NCBI GenBank assembly: GCA_036675505.1
Contig: JAKFEW010000161.1
Span: forward strand, 1 to 41,871
Origin: JAKFEW01 sp036675505
GTDB taxonomy: Bacteria; Cyanobacteriota; Sericytochromatia; S15B-MN24; JAQBPE01
Direction of reading: 5' to 3'
Length of the DNA: 41,871 bases
The notes below the pieces were generated by a model. The model ran no database searches. It was not told the DNA's origin and was given only the letters and a program-made list of their open reading frames with translations. Below, piece after piece: positions 28,177-36,927 of the stretch (the stretch's first letter is position 1; the number at the start of each line of letters is the position of its first letter). A program made the position numbers and the translations under genes.

Positions 28177-30456
28177 ATGGCAGCGACCGACGACGACCAC
28201 GAGTTCCAGGCCAGCGAGCCCACGGCCGCGCCGAGCTCACGCCCGGCGCCGGCCATGTCGCCCTGGGAGCCGGACGCCTGCGGGTTCCTCGACGCGGTGC
28301 TCGAGCACATGGCCGAGCTCGTGATCGTCGTCGACGCCCACGGCGAGATCGTGCGCCTCAACCGGGCGTCGCGGCTCAAGACGCCCTGGCTGACCGTCGG
28401 CATGAACGCGTGCGAGCTCGATGAGCGGGTCCCGCTCTACGCGGCCGACGGGCGCACGCGGATCGGCCCGGCGGATCTCCCGATCACCCGCTTGCTGCGC
28501 GGCGAGACCCTGGTGCCGACCGAGTACGTCATCGCCCCGCCGGGGCAGCCGCGGATCGTGGTCAGCATCAGCGGCTCGCCGCTCTACCAGGGCGATCGCC
28601 TGGCCGGCGCCGTGTTCGTCTCGCACGACATCACGCACCACAAGCGCACCGAGGCCCGCTTCCGCGCGATCTTCGAGGCCTCCGCGCTGGGCATCTCGCT
28701 GCAGGACGCCGATGGCCGCTTCGCGGCCACCAACCCGAGCCTGCGGCGCCTGCTCGGCTACTCGGAGGCCGAGCTCGCGCGCATGACCGCCGCCGACTTC
28801 GCCGACCCCGCCGACTTCGCCCGCGAGCGCGCGCTGCGCGTGAAGTTGCTCGCCGGCGAGATCGACGGCTACGAGCAGGAGATGCGGCTGCGCACCAAGG
28901 ATGGCCGCAGGCTCTGGATCTCCAAGAGCGTGTCGCGCTTCCCGGTCGTCGACGACGAGGCCGGGCTCGTGATCTGCATGGCCCAGGACATCACAGCGCG
29001 CGTCGAGACCGAGAAGGCGCTCAAGGGGTCGGAGGCGCGCCTGCGCGCCCTGGTCGAGAACGCACCGGCCGTCGTGGCGGTGGTTGACCTGGCGTTCCGC
29101 TACCTGTACGTCAACCGGCGGCCTTCCGGCCTGCCCGAGGACGCGCTGATCGGCCGCAGCGGGCTGGAGTCCTTGCTGCCCGCCTACGTCGCGGCGGTCG
29201 AGCGCGCGCGCGACGAGATCGTGCAGACCCGCCAATCGCGCCAGCTCGAGGTCCAGGCCTACACGCACGCGGGCGAGGTCCACTGGTTCGACGTCACGCT
29301 CGGCCCGATCATCGAGGACGGCGAGGTCGTGGCCATGGTGTCGCTCTCGATGGACGTCACCGAGCGTCACCAGGCGCTGGAGCGGCTCGCGGATCACGAG
29401 GCGCTTTTGGCCGAGGCCGAGCGCTCCGCGAATTTGGGCAGCTGGCGGCTCGACGTGCGCACCGGCGAGGTCGCCTGGTCCGACGGGTTTTACCGGCTGC
29501 TCGGCTATGAGCAGGGCACGATCGCGCCGAGCGTGGAGGCCTACATGGCGCGCCTGCACCCGGACCAGCGCGCCGCGCTCTGGTATGACGAGGCCGAGAT
29601 CCTTGCAGGCGAGGTCCCGCCCGGCGAGGACCACCTGATCGTCAGGGCCGACGGCGAGGAGCGCATCTTGCGGTTCGCCGGCCGCCTCGAGAACGACGAG
29701 GCGGGCCGGCCGCTCAGGAGCATCGGCGTGGCGCAGGACGTGACCGAGCAGGTGCGCACCGAGCGGGCCAAGGCGGACTTCCTCGCGGTCGTGAGCCACG
29801 AGATGCGCACGCCGCTCACGATCATCCGCGCGCCCTTGCTCATGTTCCAGCGCGGCATGCTCGACCCCCGCGACGCGCAGGGCCAGGCCATGCTCGACCT
29901 CGCGGTGCAGGGCGTCGAGCGCATGACGAGGCTGGTCGACGACATCCACGACCTCCACCGCCTGGAGTCCGGCAACGTGTCCTTGCGCCTCGCGCCGGTC
30001 GACGCCGCAGCGCTCGTGGCGGACGCCGTCGACGCGATGCGGCCGATCGCCGAGCAAGCCGGCGTCCGGCTCGTCGAGGCGACCCAGCCCCTGACGGTGC
30101 ACGCCGATCACGACCGCGCGATGCAGGTGTTGAGCAACCTGCTCGAGAACGCGATCAAGTATTCGCCGAACGGCGGCACCGTCCACGTGGCGGTCACGTC
30201 GCGCGATCACGTGGCCCAGTTCTCGGTGAGCGACGAGGGACCGGGCATCCCGCTCGAGCAGCGCGAGGCGATCTTCGAGCGCTACGTGCAGCTCGGCGTC
30301 AAGAGCACCAGGCCCTCGAGTGGCATCGGCCTGGGGCTCGCGATCGCGAACGACATCGTGAGGTTCCATGGTGGCCGGATCTGGGTCGAGGCGCGCCCCG
30401 GCGGCGGCAGCGTCTTCAGCTTCACGCTGCCGCTCGAGCCCGCCCCGCCCGGGTAA
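28177..30456 (+). CDS. soluble PAS histidine kinase, tandem copy 2
   Basis: A 759-aa cytoplasmic kinase, longer than copy 1 by one inserted PAS domain (about 165-285, with FEASALGISLQDADGRF). The rest matches copy 1 in order: HEFQASEPTAAP at the N-terminus, a VLEHMAELVIVVDAHG PAS, YLYVNRRPSGLP, LAEAERSANLGSW, then H541 in VVSHEMRTPLT and RAPLLMFQRGMLDPRD. The HATPase boxes are NLLENAIKYS, DEGPGI and GIGLGLAIA. This is a tandem duplication with later domain gain or loss. ATG 28177 has GGAGG only one base away, too close to work normally, consistent with leaderless initiation. A small helical protein follows 9 bases after its stop. Confidence 0.92.
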   Translation: MAATDDDHEFQASEPTAAPSSRPAPAMSPWEPDACGFLDAVLEHMAELVIVVDAHGEIVRLNRASRLKTPWLTVGMNACELDERVPLYAADGRTRIGPADLPITRLLRGETLVPTEYVIAPPGQPRIVVSISGSPLYQGDRLAGAVFVSHDITHHKRTEARFRAIFEASALGISLQDADGRFAATNPSLRRLLGYSEAELARMTAADFADPADFARERALRVKLLAGEIDGYEQEMRLRTKDGRRLWISKSVSRFPVVDDEAGLVICMAQDITARVETEKALKGSEARLRALVENAPAVVAVVDLAFRYLYVNRRPSGLPEDALIGRSGLESLLPAYVAAVERARDEIVQTRQSRQLEVQAYTHAGEVHWFDVTLGPIIEDGEVVAMVSLSMDVTERHQALERLADHEALLAEAERSANLGSWRLDVRTGEVAWSDGFYRLLGYEQGTIAPSVEAYMARLHPDQRAALWYDEAEILAGEVPPGEDHLIVRADGEERILRFAGRLENDEAGRPLRSIGVAQDVTEQVRTERAKADFLAVVSHEMRTPLTIIRAPLLMFQRGMLDPRDAQGQAMLDLAVQGVERMTRLVDDIHDLHRLESGNVSLRLAPVDAAALVADAVDAMRPIAEQAGVRLVEATQPLTVHADHDRAMQVLSNLLENAIKYSPNGGTVHVAVTSRDHVAQFSVSDEGPGIPLEQREAIFERYVQLGVKSTRPSSGIGLGLAIANDIVRFHGGRIWVEARPGGGSVFSFTLPLEPAPPG

Positions 30457-30465
30457 AAGGGACCT

Positions 30466-30660
30466 ATGAGCGAGACCCCCGAAGAGACCGGCCGCCAGAT
30501 GGCCGAAGCCCTGGTCGCGAGCCTCGAGCTGCTCAAGCAGCGCGTCGCGGGCGGCCCCGCGGCCGACGCGGCCAGCGCGCTGCGCGCGGGCGAGCTCGCC
30601 GTCGAGGCGCTGAAAGCGCTGCTGCCCGAGGTGGCCGACGAGCTCAGGCCCCGGCCGTAG
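30466..30660 (+). CDS. 64-aa helical protein downstream of the PAS kinase
   Basis: ATG 30466 is preceded by AAGGGA and lies 9 bases after the kinase stop, so it is co-translated with it. The sequence is nearly all amphipathic helix (MAEALVASLELLKQRV, ALRAGELAVEALKALLPEVADEL), acidic, without Cys or membrane segment. It could be a partner or output adaptor of the kinase; no family is recognised. Its last 17 bases overlap the 3' end of the convergent GH94 gene. Confidence 0.65.
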   Translation: MSETPEETGRQMAEALVASLELLKQRVAGGPAADAASALRAGELAVEALKALLPEVADELRPRP

Positions 30661-33049
30661 GCGCCTGCCCGCGCAGGGCGACGCGCACCGCGTGCACGGC
30701 GCCGTCCGTGAAGTGCGGCAGCGGGCCCGCGGGCACCACCTGCCCATCGACCGTCACCTGGGCCACGGCCTCGGCATCGGGCTCCTCGCGGACGATCAGG
30801 ATCTCGTAGGTGCAGCCGCGGAAGGTGCGCTTCACGCGCGCCTCGGGCCAGCCCGGCGGCAGGCAGGGCGCGACGACCAGGCCGTCGAAGGTCGCGCGCA
30901 CGCCGAGGATGTGCGCGAGCCCGGCCGTGAACATCCAGCCCGCCGAGCCCGTGTACCAGCTCCAGCCGGCGCGCCCGTAGTTCGGCGAGTCCGGGCCGTC
31001 GATGTTGCCGGGCAGCACGTAAGGCTCGGCGTAGTAGCGCTCCGGATCGGCCGTGCTGGCCTCGATCGGGTTGAGCTTGCGGTGCAGCCGGTGTGCCGCG
31101 GCGCCGTCGCCGAGCATCGCCTGGGCGATGATGCCCCAGGTGGCCGCATGGGTGTAGACGCCGCCGTTCTCGCGCAGGCCGGGCGCGTAGCGCGTGATGT
31201 AGCCGATGTGGCGGTCGACCACGCTGTAGGCCGGCCAGAAGAGCGTCATGCCGTTGTCGCCCTCGAGGCGCGTGGTGGCCTGGGCGAGGGCATGGCGCGC
31301 GCGCGCGGGCTCCGCGACGTCGGCCATGACGGCCCAGGTCTGGCTGTTGAGGTAGATCTGGTTCTCGGCGCAGCTCTTGTCGCCCATCGGCGTGCCGTCG
31401 TCCTTGGTCGCGCAGATGTACCAGTCGCCGTTCCAGCCATGGGTGTTCAGCGCCGCGCGCAGGCCCGCGGCCCCGGCCAGGAAGTCCGCGGCCAGCGCCG
31501 CATCGGGCGTGGCGAGCCGCTCACCCACGAGCTCGGCCCAGTCGAGCAGGATGCGGTGCAGGAAGTGGCCGAGCCAGATCGACTCGCCCTTCCACTCGAT
31601 GCCGACGGCCGAGAAGCCGTCGCACCAGTCGCCCTCGCCGATCAGCGGCAGGCCGCGCGGGCTCATGCGATCGCGCACGACGGCGATCGCCCGCTCGCAG
31701 TGCTCGCGCAAGCTGCCCGCGCCCGCGTCGTAGTAGGGCACGACCTCGTCGAGCAGCGCGAAATCGGCCGTCTCGCGCAGGTAGTGGCCGAGCATGTAGG
31801 GCAGCCAGAGCAGGTCGTCGGTCATGTTCGTGGGCAGCCCCTGCTCGGTGAGCGGGTGCCACCAGTGCAGCACCGTGCCCTTGGCGAACTGGTGGCGGGC
31901 ATGTAACAGGATCTGGTCGCGCATGCCGGCCGGGTCGAGCGTGAGCCAGATCTGGCTGGTCTGGAGCTGGTCGCGGAAGCCGTAGGCGCCGCTCTGCTGG
32001 AAGTAGGCCGCGCGGGCGCCGAGGTGGCCCGAGATGGCCTGGTACTTGAGCCAGACGTTGGTGAGCAGGTCGAAGGCCGGATCGGGCGTCTCGACCCACA
32101 CGCGGCCGATCAGCTCGTCCCAGTGCGCGACGACGGCCGCGAGCGCGGCGTCGGCCGCCAGGGGGTCGGCGAAGCGCCGCTGCAGCGCCTCGGCCTCGGC
32201 CCGGTCCTTGGCGGCGCCGAGCGTGAAGACCAGGGTCCTGGTCTCGCCGGGCGCGAGCGTGATCGGCAGGCGCAGCGCGGCGATCGCGTCGCCCCAGCGG
32301 TCGACGTGGCCGGCGAGCGCCGGCTGGCCCATCGCCTGCGGCCGGTCGGGGCCGCGGTGGCGGCCGGCGAAGCTCGCCTTGTCGCCGTCGAAGCTCGTGG
32401 GCGCCTCGCTCGCGCCGTGGAAGGCCACGTAGTCCCAGTCCGCGTTCCAGTGGCCGCGGTCGGTGGGCACCTCCCAGAGCAGCTTGCGCGCGTACATCGC
32501 GCGCGTGCCGGCGTCGTACTCGGGCACGATGAAGAGCTTGTGGAACTCGCGGTGCGGGTCGGGCGCGCCCAGGCACCACTCGAAGTAGGTGGTGGCGCTG
32601 AGCACGCGCGGGACCTCAGAGGCGTTGCGCAGCGTGAGCTTCCAGACCTCGCACGGCGCGTCCGCGGTCACGAACACGGTGAGCGACGACTCGATCCCGC
32701 GGTGGGTCTGCTCGAAGACGCTGTAGCCGAGCCCGTGGCGGACCTGGTAGCGCTCGGGCTCGTGCGCGGTGGGCTGGTAGGTGGCCGACCAGAAGTCGCC
32801 GTCGACCTCATCGCGCAGGTAGACCCACTTGCCCCACTCGTCGCGCAGCAAGTCCTGGCTCCAGCGGTTGATCCGGTTGAGGTTGGCGTGCGTGCGGAAC
32901 GAATAGCCGCCGCCGGCCTGCGAGACGACCATGCCGTAGTCGCCGTTCGAGATCACGTTGACCCACGGGCGCGGCGTGTCGGGGCGCGTGACGACGTATT
33001 CGCGGCCGTCGTCGGTGAAGTGGCCGTAGGGGGTGGCGAAGCGAGTCAT
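30644..33049 (-). CDS. GH94-family glycoside phosphorylase
   Basis: This 801-aa cytoplasmic enzyme splits a beta-linked glucoside with phosphate to a sugar 1-phosphate. The N-terminal beta-sandwich starts GREYVVTRPDTPRPWVNVI and continues with GGGYSFRTHANLNRINRW and a YQVRHGLGYSVFEQ stretch. The (alpha/alpha)6 barrel holds GEGDWCDGFSAVG, with D474 and D477 in the catalytic loop, followed by KGESIWLGHFL. It also has the conserved SWYTGSAGWMF near the end. The GDW-x-DG...GES-x-WLG pattern is closer to the phosphorylase-like domain of cyclic beta-1,2-glucan synthases and 1,2-beta-oligoglucan phosphorylases than to classical cellobiose phosphorylases. The length, however, matches cellobiose/chitobiose enzymes. 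Linkage specificity is therefore open. It is the last gene of the sugar operon, 69 bases after the GH2 gene. Confidence 0.88.
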   Translation of the reverse strand: MTRFATPYGHFTDDGREYVVTRPDTPRPWVNVISNGDYGMVVSQAGGGYSFRTHANLNRINRWSQDLLRDEWGKWVYLRDEVDGDFWSATYQPTAHEPERYQVRHGLGYSVFEQTHRGIESSLTVFVTADAPCEVWKLTLRNASEVPRVLSATTYFEWCLGAPDPHREFHKLFIVPEYDAGTRAMYARKLLWEVPTDRGHWNADWDYVAFHGASEAPTSFDGDKASFAGRHRGPDRPQAMGQPALAGHVDRWGDAIAALRLPITLAPGETRTLVFTLGAAKDRAEAEALQRRFADPLAADAALAAVVAHWDELIGRVWVETPDPAFDLLTNVWLKYQAISGHLGARAAYFQQSGAYGFRDQLQTSQIWLTLDPAGMRDQILLHARHQFAKGTVLHWWHPLTEQGLPTNMTDDLLWLPYMLGHYLRETADFALLDEVVPYYDAGAGSLREHCERAIAVVRDRMSPRGLPLIGEGDWCDGFSAVGIEWKGESIWLGHFLHRILLDWAELVGERLATPDAALAADFLAGAAGLRAALNTHGWNGDWYICATKDDGTPMGDKSCAENQIYLNSQTWAVMADVAEPARARHALAQATTRLEGDNGMTLFWPAYSVVDRHIGYITRYAPGLRENGGVYTHAATWGIIAQAMLGDGAAAHRLHRKLNPIEASTADPERYYAEPYVLPGNIDGPDSPNYGRAGWSWYTGSAGWMFTAGLAHILGVRATFDGLVVAPCLPPGWPEARVKRTFRGCTYEILIVREEPDAEAVAQVTVDGQVVPAGPLPHFTDGAVHAVRVALRGQAPTAGA

Positions 33050-33089
33050 GAAAGGGGTCAGGCTCCAGGCGGGGGGATTCGGGCGACCG

Positions 33090-33095
33090 ATCCTA
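33090..33095 (-). promoter_or_regulatory. weak extended -10 before GH94
   Basis: On the minus strand, TGA-TAGGAT resembles an extended -10 in the only sizeable gap (69 bases) inside the sugar operon. No -35 is visible. It may give extra expression of the phosphorylase. Confidence 0.25.
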
Positions 33096-33118
33096 TCATG
33101 GCTCGGCGCATGGCAGGG

Positions 33119-35194
33119 TCAGAGCATGTCGACGGCCTTGTAGGCCGCGAGCCCCGGCGGCAAGGCGTCGAGCCGGACCGGGCGGCTGGCGCGCGAATAG
33201 GCGACGTCGCCATGCGCCAGCACGCCCTCGAGCGAACACGCGCCGCGCCAGGCCGGGTCGGTCGCGAGCGCGACTTTCAGCGCCGGCGTCAAATCGAGCT
33301 GCGCGTCCGCCGCCACGTCGAAGGGGCCGTGGCTCCACTCGGCCAGCACCCGCCCGTCCGGGCCGACCAGCGCGAGCGCGAGCGCGACGCCCAGCAGCGG
33401 CGTGCGGCGGTCGTTGATCACCCGCACGTCGGCGGGCAGCGGCAGGCCCGCGCGCTGCACCGGCGTGGGCAGCCGCAGCGACAGGTACACCGGCGCGAAC
33501 GCCTGCGCAAGCGCCGCGTAGCCGGCCTTCGGCCGCCGCAGGTGGTCGAGCACGGACCAGGTGATCGCTGGCCACCCGTCGACGAACATGAACTGGAACA
33601 CGCCGCCCACCGGCGCGAAGCGCGCGCGCCGGTAGTGGTCGATCGCGTCTTTGAGCAGCTCGGCCTGGTAGGCCTGCGAGCGCGCCACGAAGTCCTCGAG
33701 CGAGTCGCCTGGCTCGATGCCCGCGATCCAGACCGTCTGCTCGTACTGGAAGTCGTGGAAGGCCCAGCGCTCCCAATCGGGCGGCCAGAGCGCTTCGGGC
33801 GGCAGGATTTCGCGCAGGGTCTCGACATTCGGCAGCGCCTGCGCGCCGAACTCGGTGATGAGCGGCGCGCCGGGCAAGGCCTCGAACGAGCGCCGATCGC
33901 CGTAGTACCAGCCCGGGTAGGGGTGCTCGCGGAAGTCCGAGTGCGAGCGCACCACCCGGCTCGCGTCCTCGGCGAGCACGGCCTGCACCAACAGCGGGTC
34001 GAGCGTGGCCTCCTGGCCGACCGGCTCGTTGTGGCAGCACCACGCCACCACCGCCGGGTGGTGGCGCAGGAGCCGCACCATGTCGCGGATCTGCCGGCTG
34101 GCCTCGGCCGCGAAGGCCGGCGTCGGGTCGTAGCTCCACTGCAGCGCGAAGTCCTGCCAGACCATCAGCCCGGCGCGGTCGCAGGCCGCGTAGAACTCGG
34201 GCCGGTTGACGTGCGCGTGCACGCGCACGAGGTTGACGCCCGCCTCGACCATCAGCCGGACGTCCTCCGCGATCTGGGCCGGCGTGTAGGTCGAGAGCCA
34301 CTGCGCCGGGATGATGTTGGTGCCGCGCAGGAAGACGCGCTGGCCGTTCAGGCGCCAGGTGCCGTCGGCCTCCGCGATCGTGCGGAAGGCCAAGGGCCTC
34401 GTCACATGGTCGGCGCCGAGGCGCACCTCGAGGGTGTAGATCGGCTGGTCGCCGAGGTCCCAGCTCCACCACAGCTGGGGCGCCGGCACGCGCAGGCCGA
34501 GCACGAGGCGGTCCTGGCCGAGCGGCAGCATGGCGGTGGCCTTGACCACGTCGGCGCCGTCGGGCCTGAGCAGCGTCACCACGGCCTCGGTCTGGGCCCC
34601 CGGGCCGCGCCGGCGGGCGATGATCTCGACCAGCACGGTGGCCTCGTCGCCATGCAGGTGGGTGGTCACGCGCACGTCGGCCACGTGCGGGTCGGGGCGC
34701 CACTCCAGGCGCACCGGCGCCCAGACGCCGCCGGTGTTGCCGCGCTGGCCCTCGTGCGGGTGCCAGGCGCCCGGCCGGCAATCGTGGTGGTTGAAGATGC
34801 CCTTGATCAGGCGCTTGCGGTAGGGCCAGACCGGCCCGGCCTCCTCGCGCGGCGCGTCGACGCGCAGCATCAGCTCGTTCGGGCCTTCCACGAGGGCGGC
34901 CTCGACGTCGAGCTCGAAGGGCTGGAAGTAGCCGACGTGGCTGCCGACAGGCTTGCCGTTCAGCGAGGCCGCCAAGGCGTAGTCCACGCCGTCGAAGCAC
35001 AAGAAGGGCCAGCCGCGCCGCGGCGCCGCGTCGAAGCGCAGGCAGTACCAGGCGCCGGTCTCATGGTCCGGCAGGCCGTCGACGTGCCACTGGCCGGGCA
35101 CCTTGAAAGGCCGCCAGGGCGTGGGGTCGTCCGGCCCGACCTGGCCGGGCTTGAGCTCCCAGCCCGTGTTGAGCGCCTGCTTGCGCCGGCTCAT
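33119..35194 (-). CDS. GH2-family glycoside hydrolase (beta-mannosidase/beta-glucosidase-like)
   Basis: This 691-aa enzyme has no signal peptide and is therefore cytoplasmic. The sugar-binding jelly roll comes first (WRPFKVPGQWHVDGL, DGVDYALAASLNGKPVGSHVGYFQPFELDV). Immunoglobulin-like beta domains follow, then the TIM barrel from about 280: FLRGTNIIPAQWL, NLVRVHAHVNRPEFYAACDRAGLMVWQDF. The acid/base E390 lies in CHNEP and the nucleophile E448 in LITEFGAQ. The EFGAQ-ALPN pattern recalls exo-beta-mannosidases and related GH2 enzymes. The substrate should be an imported oligosaccharide. ATG 35194 overlaps the stop of the upstream permease gene (ATGA). The exact specificity cannot be told. Confidence 0.88.
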   Translation of the reverse strand: MSRRKQALNTGWELKPGQVGPDDPTPWRPFKVPGQWHVDGLPDHETGAWYCLRFDAAPRRGWPFLCFDGVDYALAASLNGKPVGSHVGYFQPFELDVEAALVEGPNELMLRVDAPREEAGPVWPYRKRLIKGIFNHHDCRPGAWHPHEGQRGNTGGVWAPVRLEWRPDPHVADVRVTTHLHGDEATVLVEIIARRRGPGAQTEAVVTLLRPDGADVVKATAMLPLGQDRLVLGLRVPAPQLWWSWDLGDQPIYTLEVRLGADHVTRPLAFRTIAEADGTWRLNGQRVFLRGTNIIPAQWLSTYTPAQIAEDVRLMVEAGVNLVRVHAHVNRPEFYAACDRAGLMVWQDFALQWSYDPTPAFAAEASRQIRDMVRLLRHHPAVVAWCCHNEPVGQEATLDPLLVQAVLAEDASRVVRSHSDFREHPYPGWYYGDRRSFEALPGAPLITEFGAQALPNVETLREILPPEALWPPDWERWAFHDFQYEQTVWIAGIEPGDSLEDFVARSQAYQAELLKDAIDHYRRARFAPVGGVFQFMFVDGWPAITWSVLDHLRRPKAGYAALAQAFAPVYLSLRLPTPVQRAGLPLPADVRVINDRRTPLLGVALALALVGPDGRVLAEWSHGPFDVAADAQLDLTPALKVALATDPAWRGACSLEGVLAHGDVAYSRASRPVRLDALPPGLAAYKAVDML

Positions 35195-36015
35195 CCCTTC
35201 ACGGCTCCGGCCATCAGCCCTTCGAGGTAGTAGCGCTGCAGCGCGAGGAAGATCACGACCACCGGCAGCGTCGTCACCACGGCCCCCGCCATCATGAGCT
35301 CGGTGTCGGCCTGGTGCTCGCCCACCAGGTTCGCGAGCGCCACCGGCAGCGTGTAGGCCTGCGAGTCGCTCATGACCACGAGCGGCCACAGGAAGTCGTT
35401 CCAGGAGCCCATGAACGTGAAGACCGCGAGCGTGATGAGGATCGGGCGCGCGAGCGGCAGCATGATGCTCCAGTAAATCCGCCAGTCGCTGCAGCCGTCG
35501 ATGCGCGCGCTCTCGATCAGCTCGTCGGGGATCGCCTCGAAGAACTGCTTGAAGAGGTAGATGCCGAAGACGCTCGCGAGGCCCGGGATCACGAGGCTCC
35601 ACCAGGTGTTGAGCAGCCCGAGCTGGTTGAGCAGCAAGAACACCGGCAACATGGTCACCTGGCCCGGGATCACCATCGAGGCGAGCAGCGCGCCGAAGAG
35701 CGGCTCGCGGCCGGCGAAGCGGTATTTGGCGAAGGCGAAGCCCGCGAGCGAGTTCACGACGAGGCTGCCGGCCGTGACGAGCAGCGCGATCGCGAGCGAG
35801 TTGAGGAACGGGCGCGTGAAATCGAGCCGCGAGAAGAGCTCGCCGTACTGTTGCAGCGTGAAGGGGTCCGGCCAGAGCGTGAGCGGCACGCGCGAGGCGT
35901 GGCCCGGCCGCATGAACGAGGCCGCCACCATCCAGACGAAGGGCGCCGCCACGAGCGCGAGCAGGGCTGCTAGCAAGCCGTTGAGGATCAACCTGTGTGC
36001 GAGCGCGATCCGCAT
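35191..36015 (-). CDS. ABC sugar transporter permease, MalG type
   Basis: This 274-aa inner-membrane protein with six helices belongs to the CUT1 family. The first helix is ILNGLLAALLALVAAPFVWMVAASF. The EAA loop contacting the ATPase is ELIESARIDGCSDWRIYWSIMLPLARP. The length and the conserved FMGSWNDFLWPL are typical of MalG/LacG-type permeases. It forms the heterodimeric channel with the MalF-type protein encoded 3 bases upstream. Confidence 0.94.
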   Translation of the reverse strand: MRIALAHRLILNGLLAALLALVAAPFVWMVAASFMRPGHASRVPLTLWPDPFTLQQYGELFSRLDFTRPFLNSLAIALLVTAGSLVVNSLAGFAFAKYRFAGREPLFGALLASMVIPGQVTMLPVFLLLNQLGLLNTWWSLVIPGLASVFGIYLFKQFFEAIPDELIESARIDGCSDWRIYWSIMLPLARPILITLAVFTFMGSWNDFLWPLVVMSDSQAYTLPVALANLVGEHQADTELMMAGAVVTTLPVVVIFLALQRYYLEGLMAGAVKG

Positions 36016-36018
36016 CCC

Positions 36019-36927
36019 TCAGCCCTCCCGGTGGCGGCGCAGGCGCATCTGCACGAGCGTCAGCGCGAAGATCATGGCGAAGAGCAGGAACGCGAGCGCT
36101 GTGGCGTAGCCCATGTGCCAGAAGCGGAAGCCCTCGCGGTACATGAGCAGCACCACCGAGAGCGTGCGGTCGAGCGGCCCGCCGCTCGTCATCACGTACG
36201 GCTCGGCGAAGAACTGGCCATAGCCGATCACGGTCATCAGCGTGATGAAGGTGGTGGTCGGCGCGAGCTGCGGCAGCGTGACGTGCCAGATCTCCTGCCA
36301 CTTCGTGGCGCCGTCGAGCCGGGCGGCCTCGTAGAGCTCGTCCGGGATCGTGCCGAGCCCGGCGAGGAAGATCAACATGTTGTAGCCGAAGTTCTTCCAG
36401 ACCGCGAGCAGGATCAGCGCGGGCATGGCCCAGGTCGGGCTGCCCAGCCAGTCGACGGCGCCGATGCCGAGCCAGCCCAGCGCCTGGTTCAAGAGGCCGT
36501 AGGCCGGGTGGTAGACGTAGCGCCACACCACGGCGACCGCCACCAGCGTCGTGACGACCGGCAGGAAGAAGCCGAGCCGGAACAGCGGCCGCAGCCAGAC
36601 CACCTTGCTGTGCAGCATCAGCGCGGTCGTGAGCGAGGCCAGGATCGAGAGCGGCGCGCCCACCGCGACGAAGTAGGCCGTGTTGCCGAGCGCCTGCCAG
36701 AAGGTCGCCGAGCGCAGGATCTCGAGGTAGTTGGCGAAGCCCACGAACCGCACGGTGGAAGGGTCGCCGAGCGCGTAGAGGTCGAGGTCCGTGAAGCTCA
36801 TCAAGAACGCCGCGCCGACCGGCAGGAAGAAGAAGACCGCGAGCACCGCGAGAGCCGGCGCCAGGAAGAGCCAGGCCGCCGAGGCGGTCTGGCCGAAAGC
36901 TGCGGACGCGCGCCCGGGACCGCTCAT
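36019..36927 (-). CDS. ABC sugar transporter permease, MalF type
   Basis: This 302-aa inner-membrane protein has the CUT1 pattern: a first helix SAAWLFLAPALAVLAVFFFLPV, then FVGFANYLEIL, and the EAA loop ELYEAARLDGATKWQEIWHVTLPQLAP. TSGGPLDRTLSVVLLMYREGF lies before the last helix. It is of the short MalF type (UgpA-like) without the large periplasmic P2 loop of E. coli MalF. ATG 36927 overlaps the stop of the binding-protein gene (ATGA). Confidence 0.94.
   Translation of the reverse strand: MSGPGRASAAFGQTASAAWLFLAPALAVLAVFFFLPVGAAFLMSFTDLDLYALGDPSTVRFVGFANYLEILRSATFWQALGNTAYFVAVGAPLSILASLTTALMLHSKVVWLRPLFRLGFFLPVVTTLVAVAVVWRYVYHPAYGLLNQALGWLGIGAVDWLGSPTWAMPALILLAVWKNFGYNMLIFLAGLGTIPDELYEAARLDGATKWQEIWHVTLPQLAPTTTFITLMTVIGYGQFFAEPYVMTSGGPLDRTLSVVLLMYREGFRFWHMGYATALAFLLFAMIFALTLVQMRLRRHREG

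Noticed and set aside
33053..33060. GGGGTCAG near the GH94 start, same word as in the palindrome at 10415
   Set aside because: A single 8-base match in GC-rich DNA without the second arm is expected by chance.
32024..35230. Open frame of over 1000 codons on the plus strand, opposite the GH94 and GH2 genes
   Set aside because: Composition is typical of an antisense GC-rich shadow and it has no motifs; the minus-strand enzymes keep all catalytic residues.
33119..36526. Possible fusion of the GH2 enzyme with the upstream permeases
   Set aside because: The upstream part is an out-of-frame reading of both permease genes; the true start at 35194 has an ATGA overlap.
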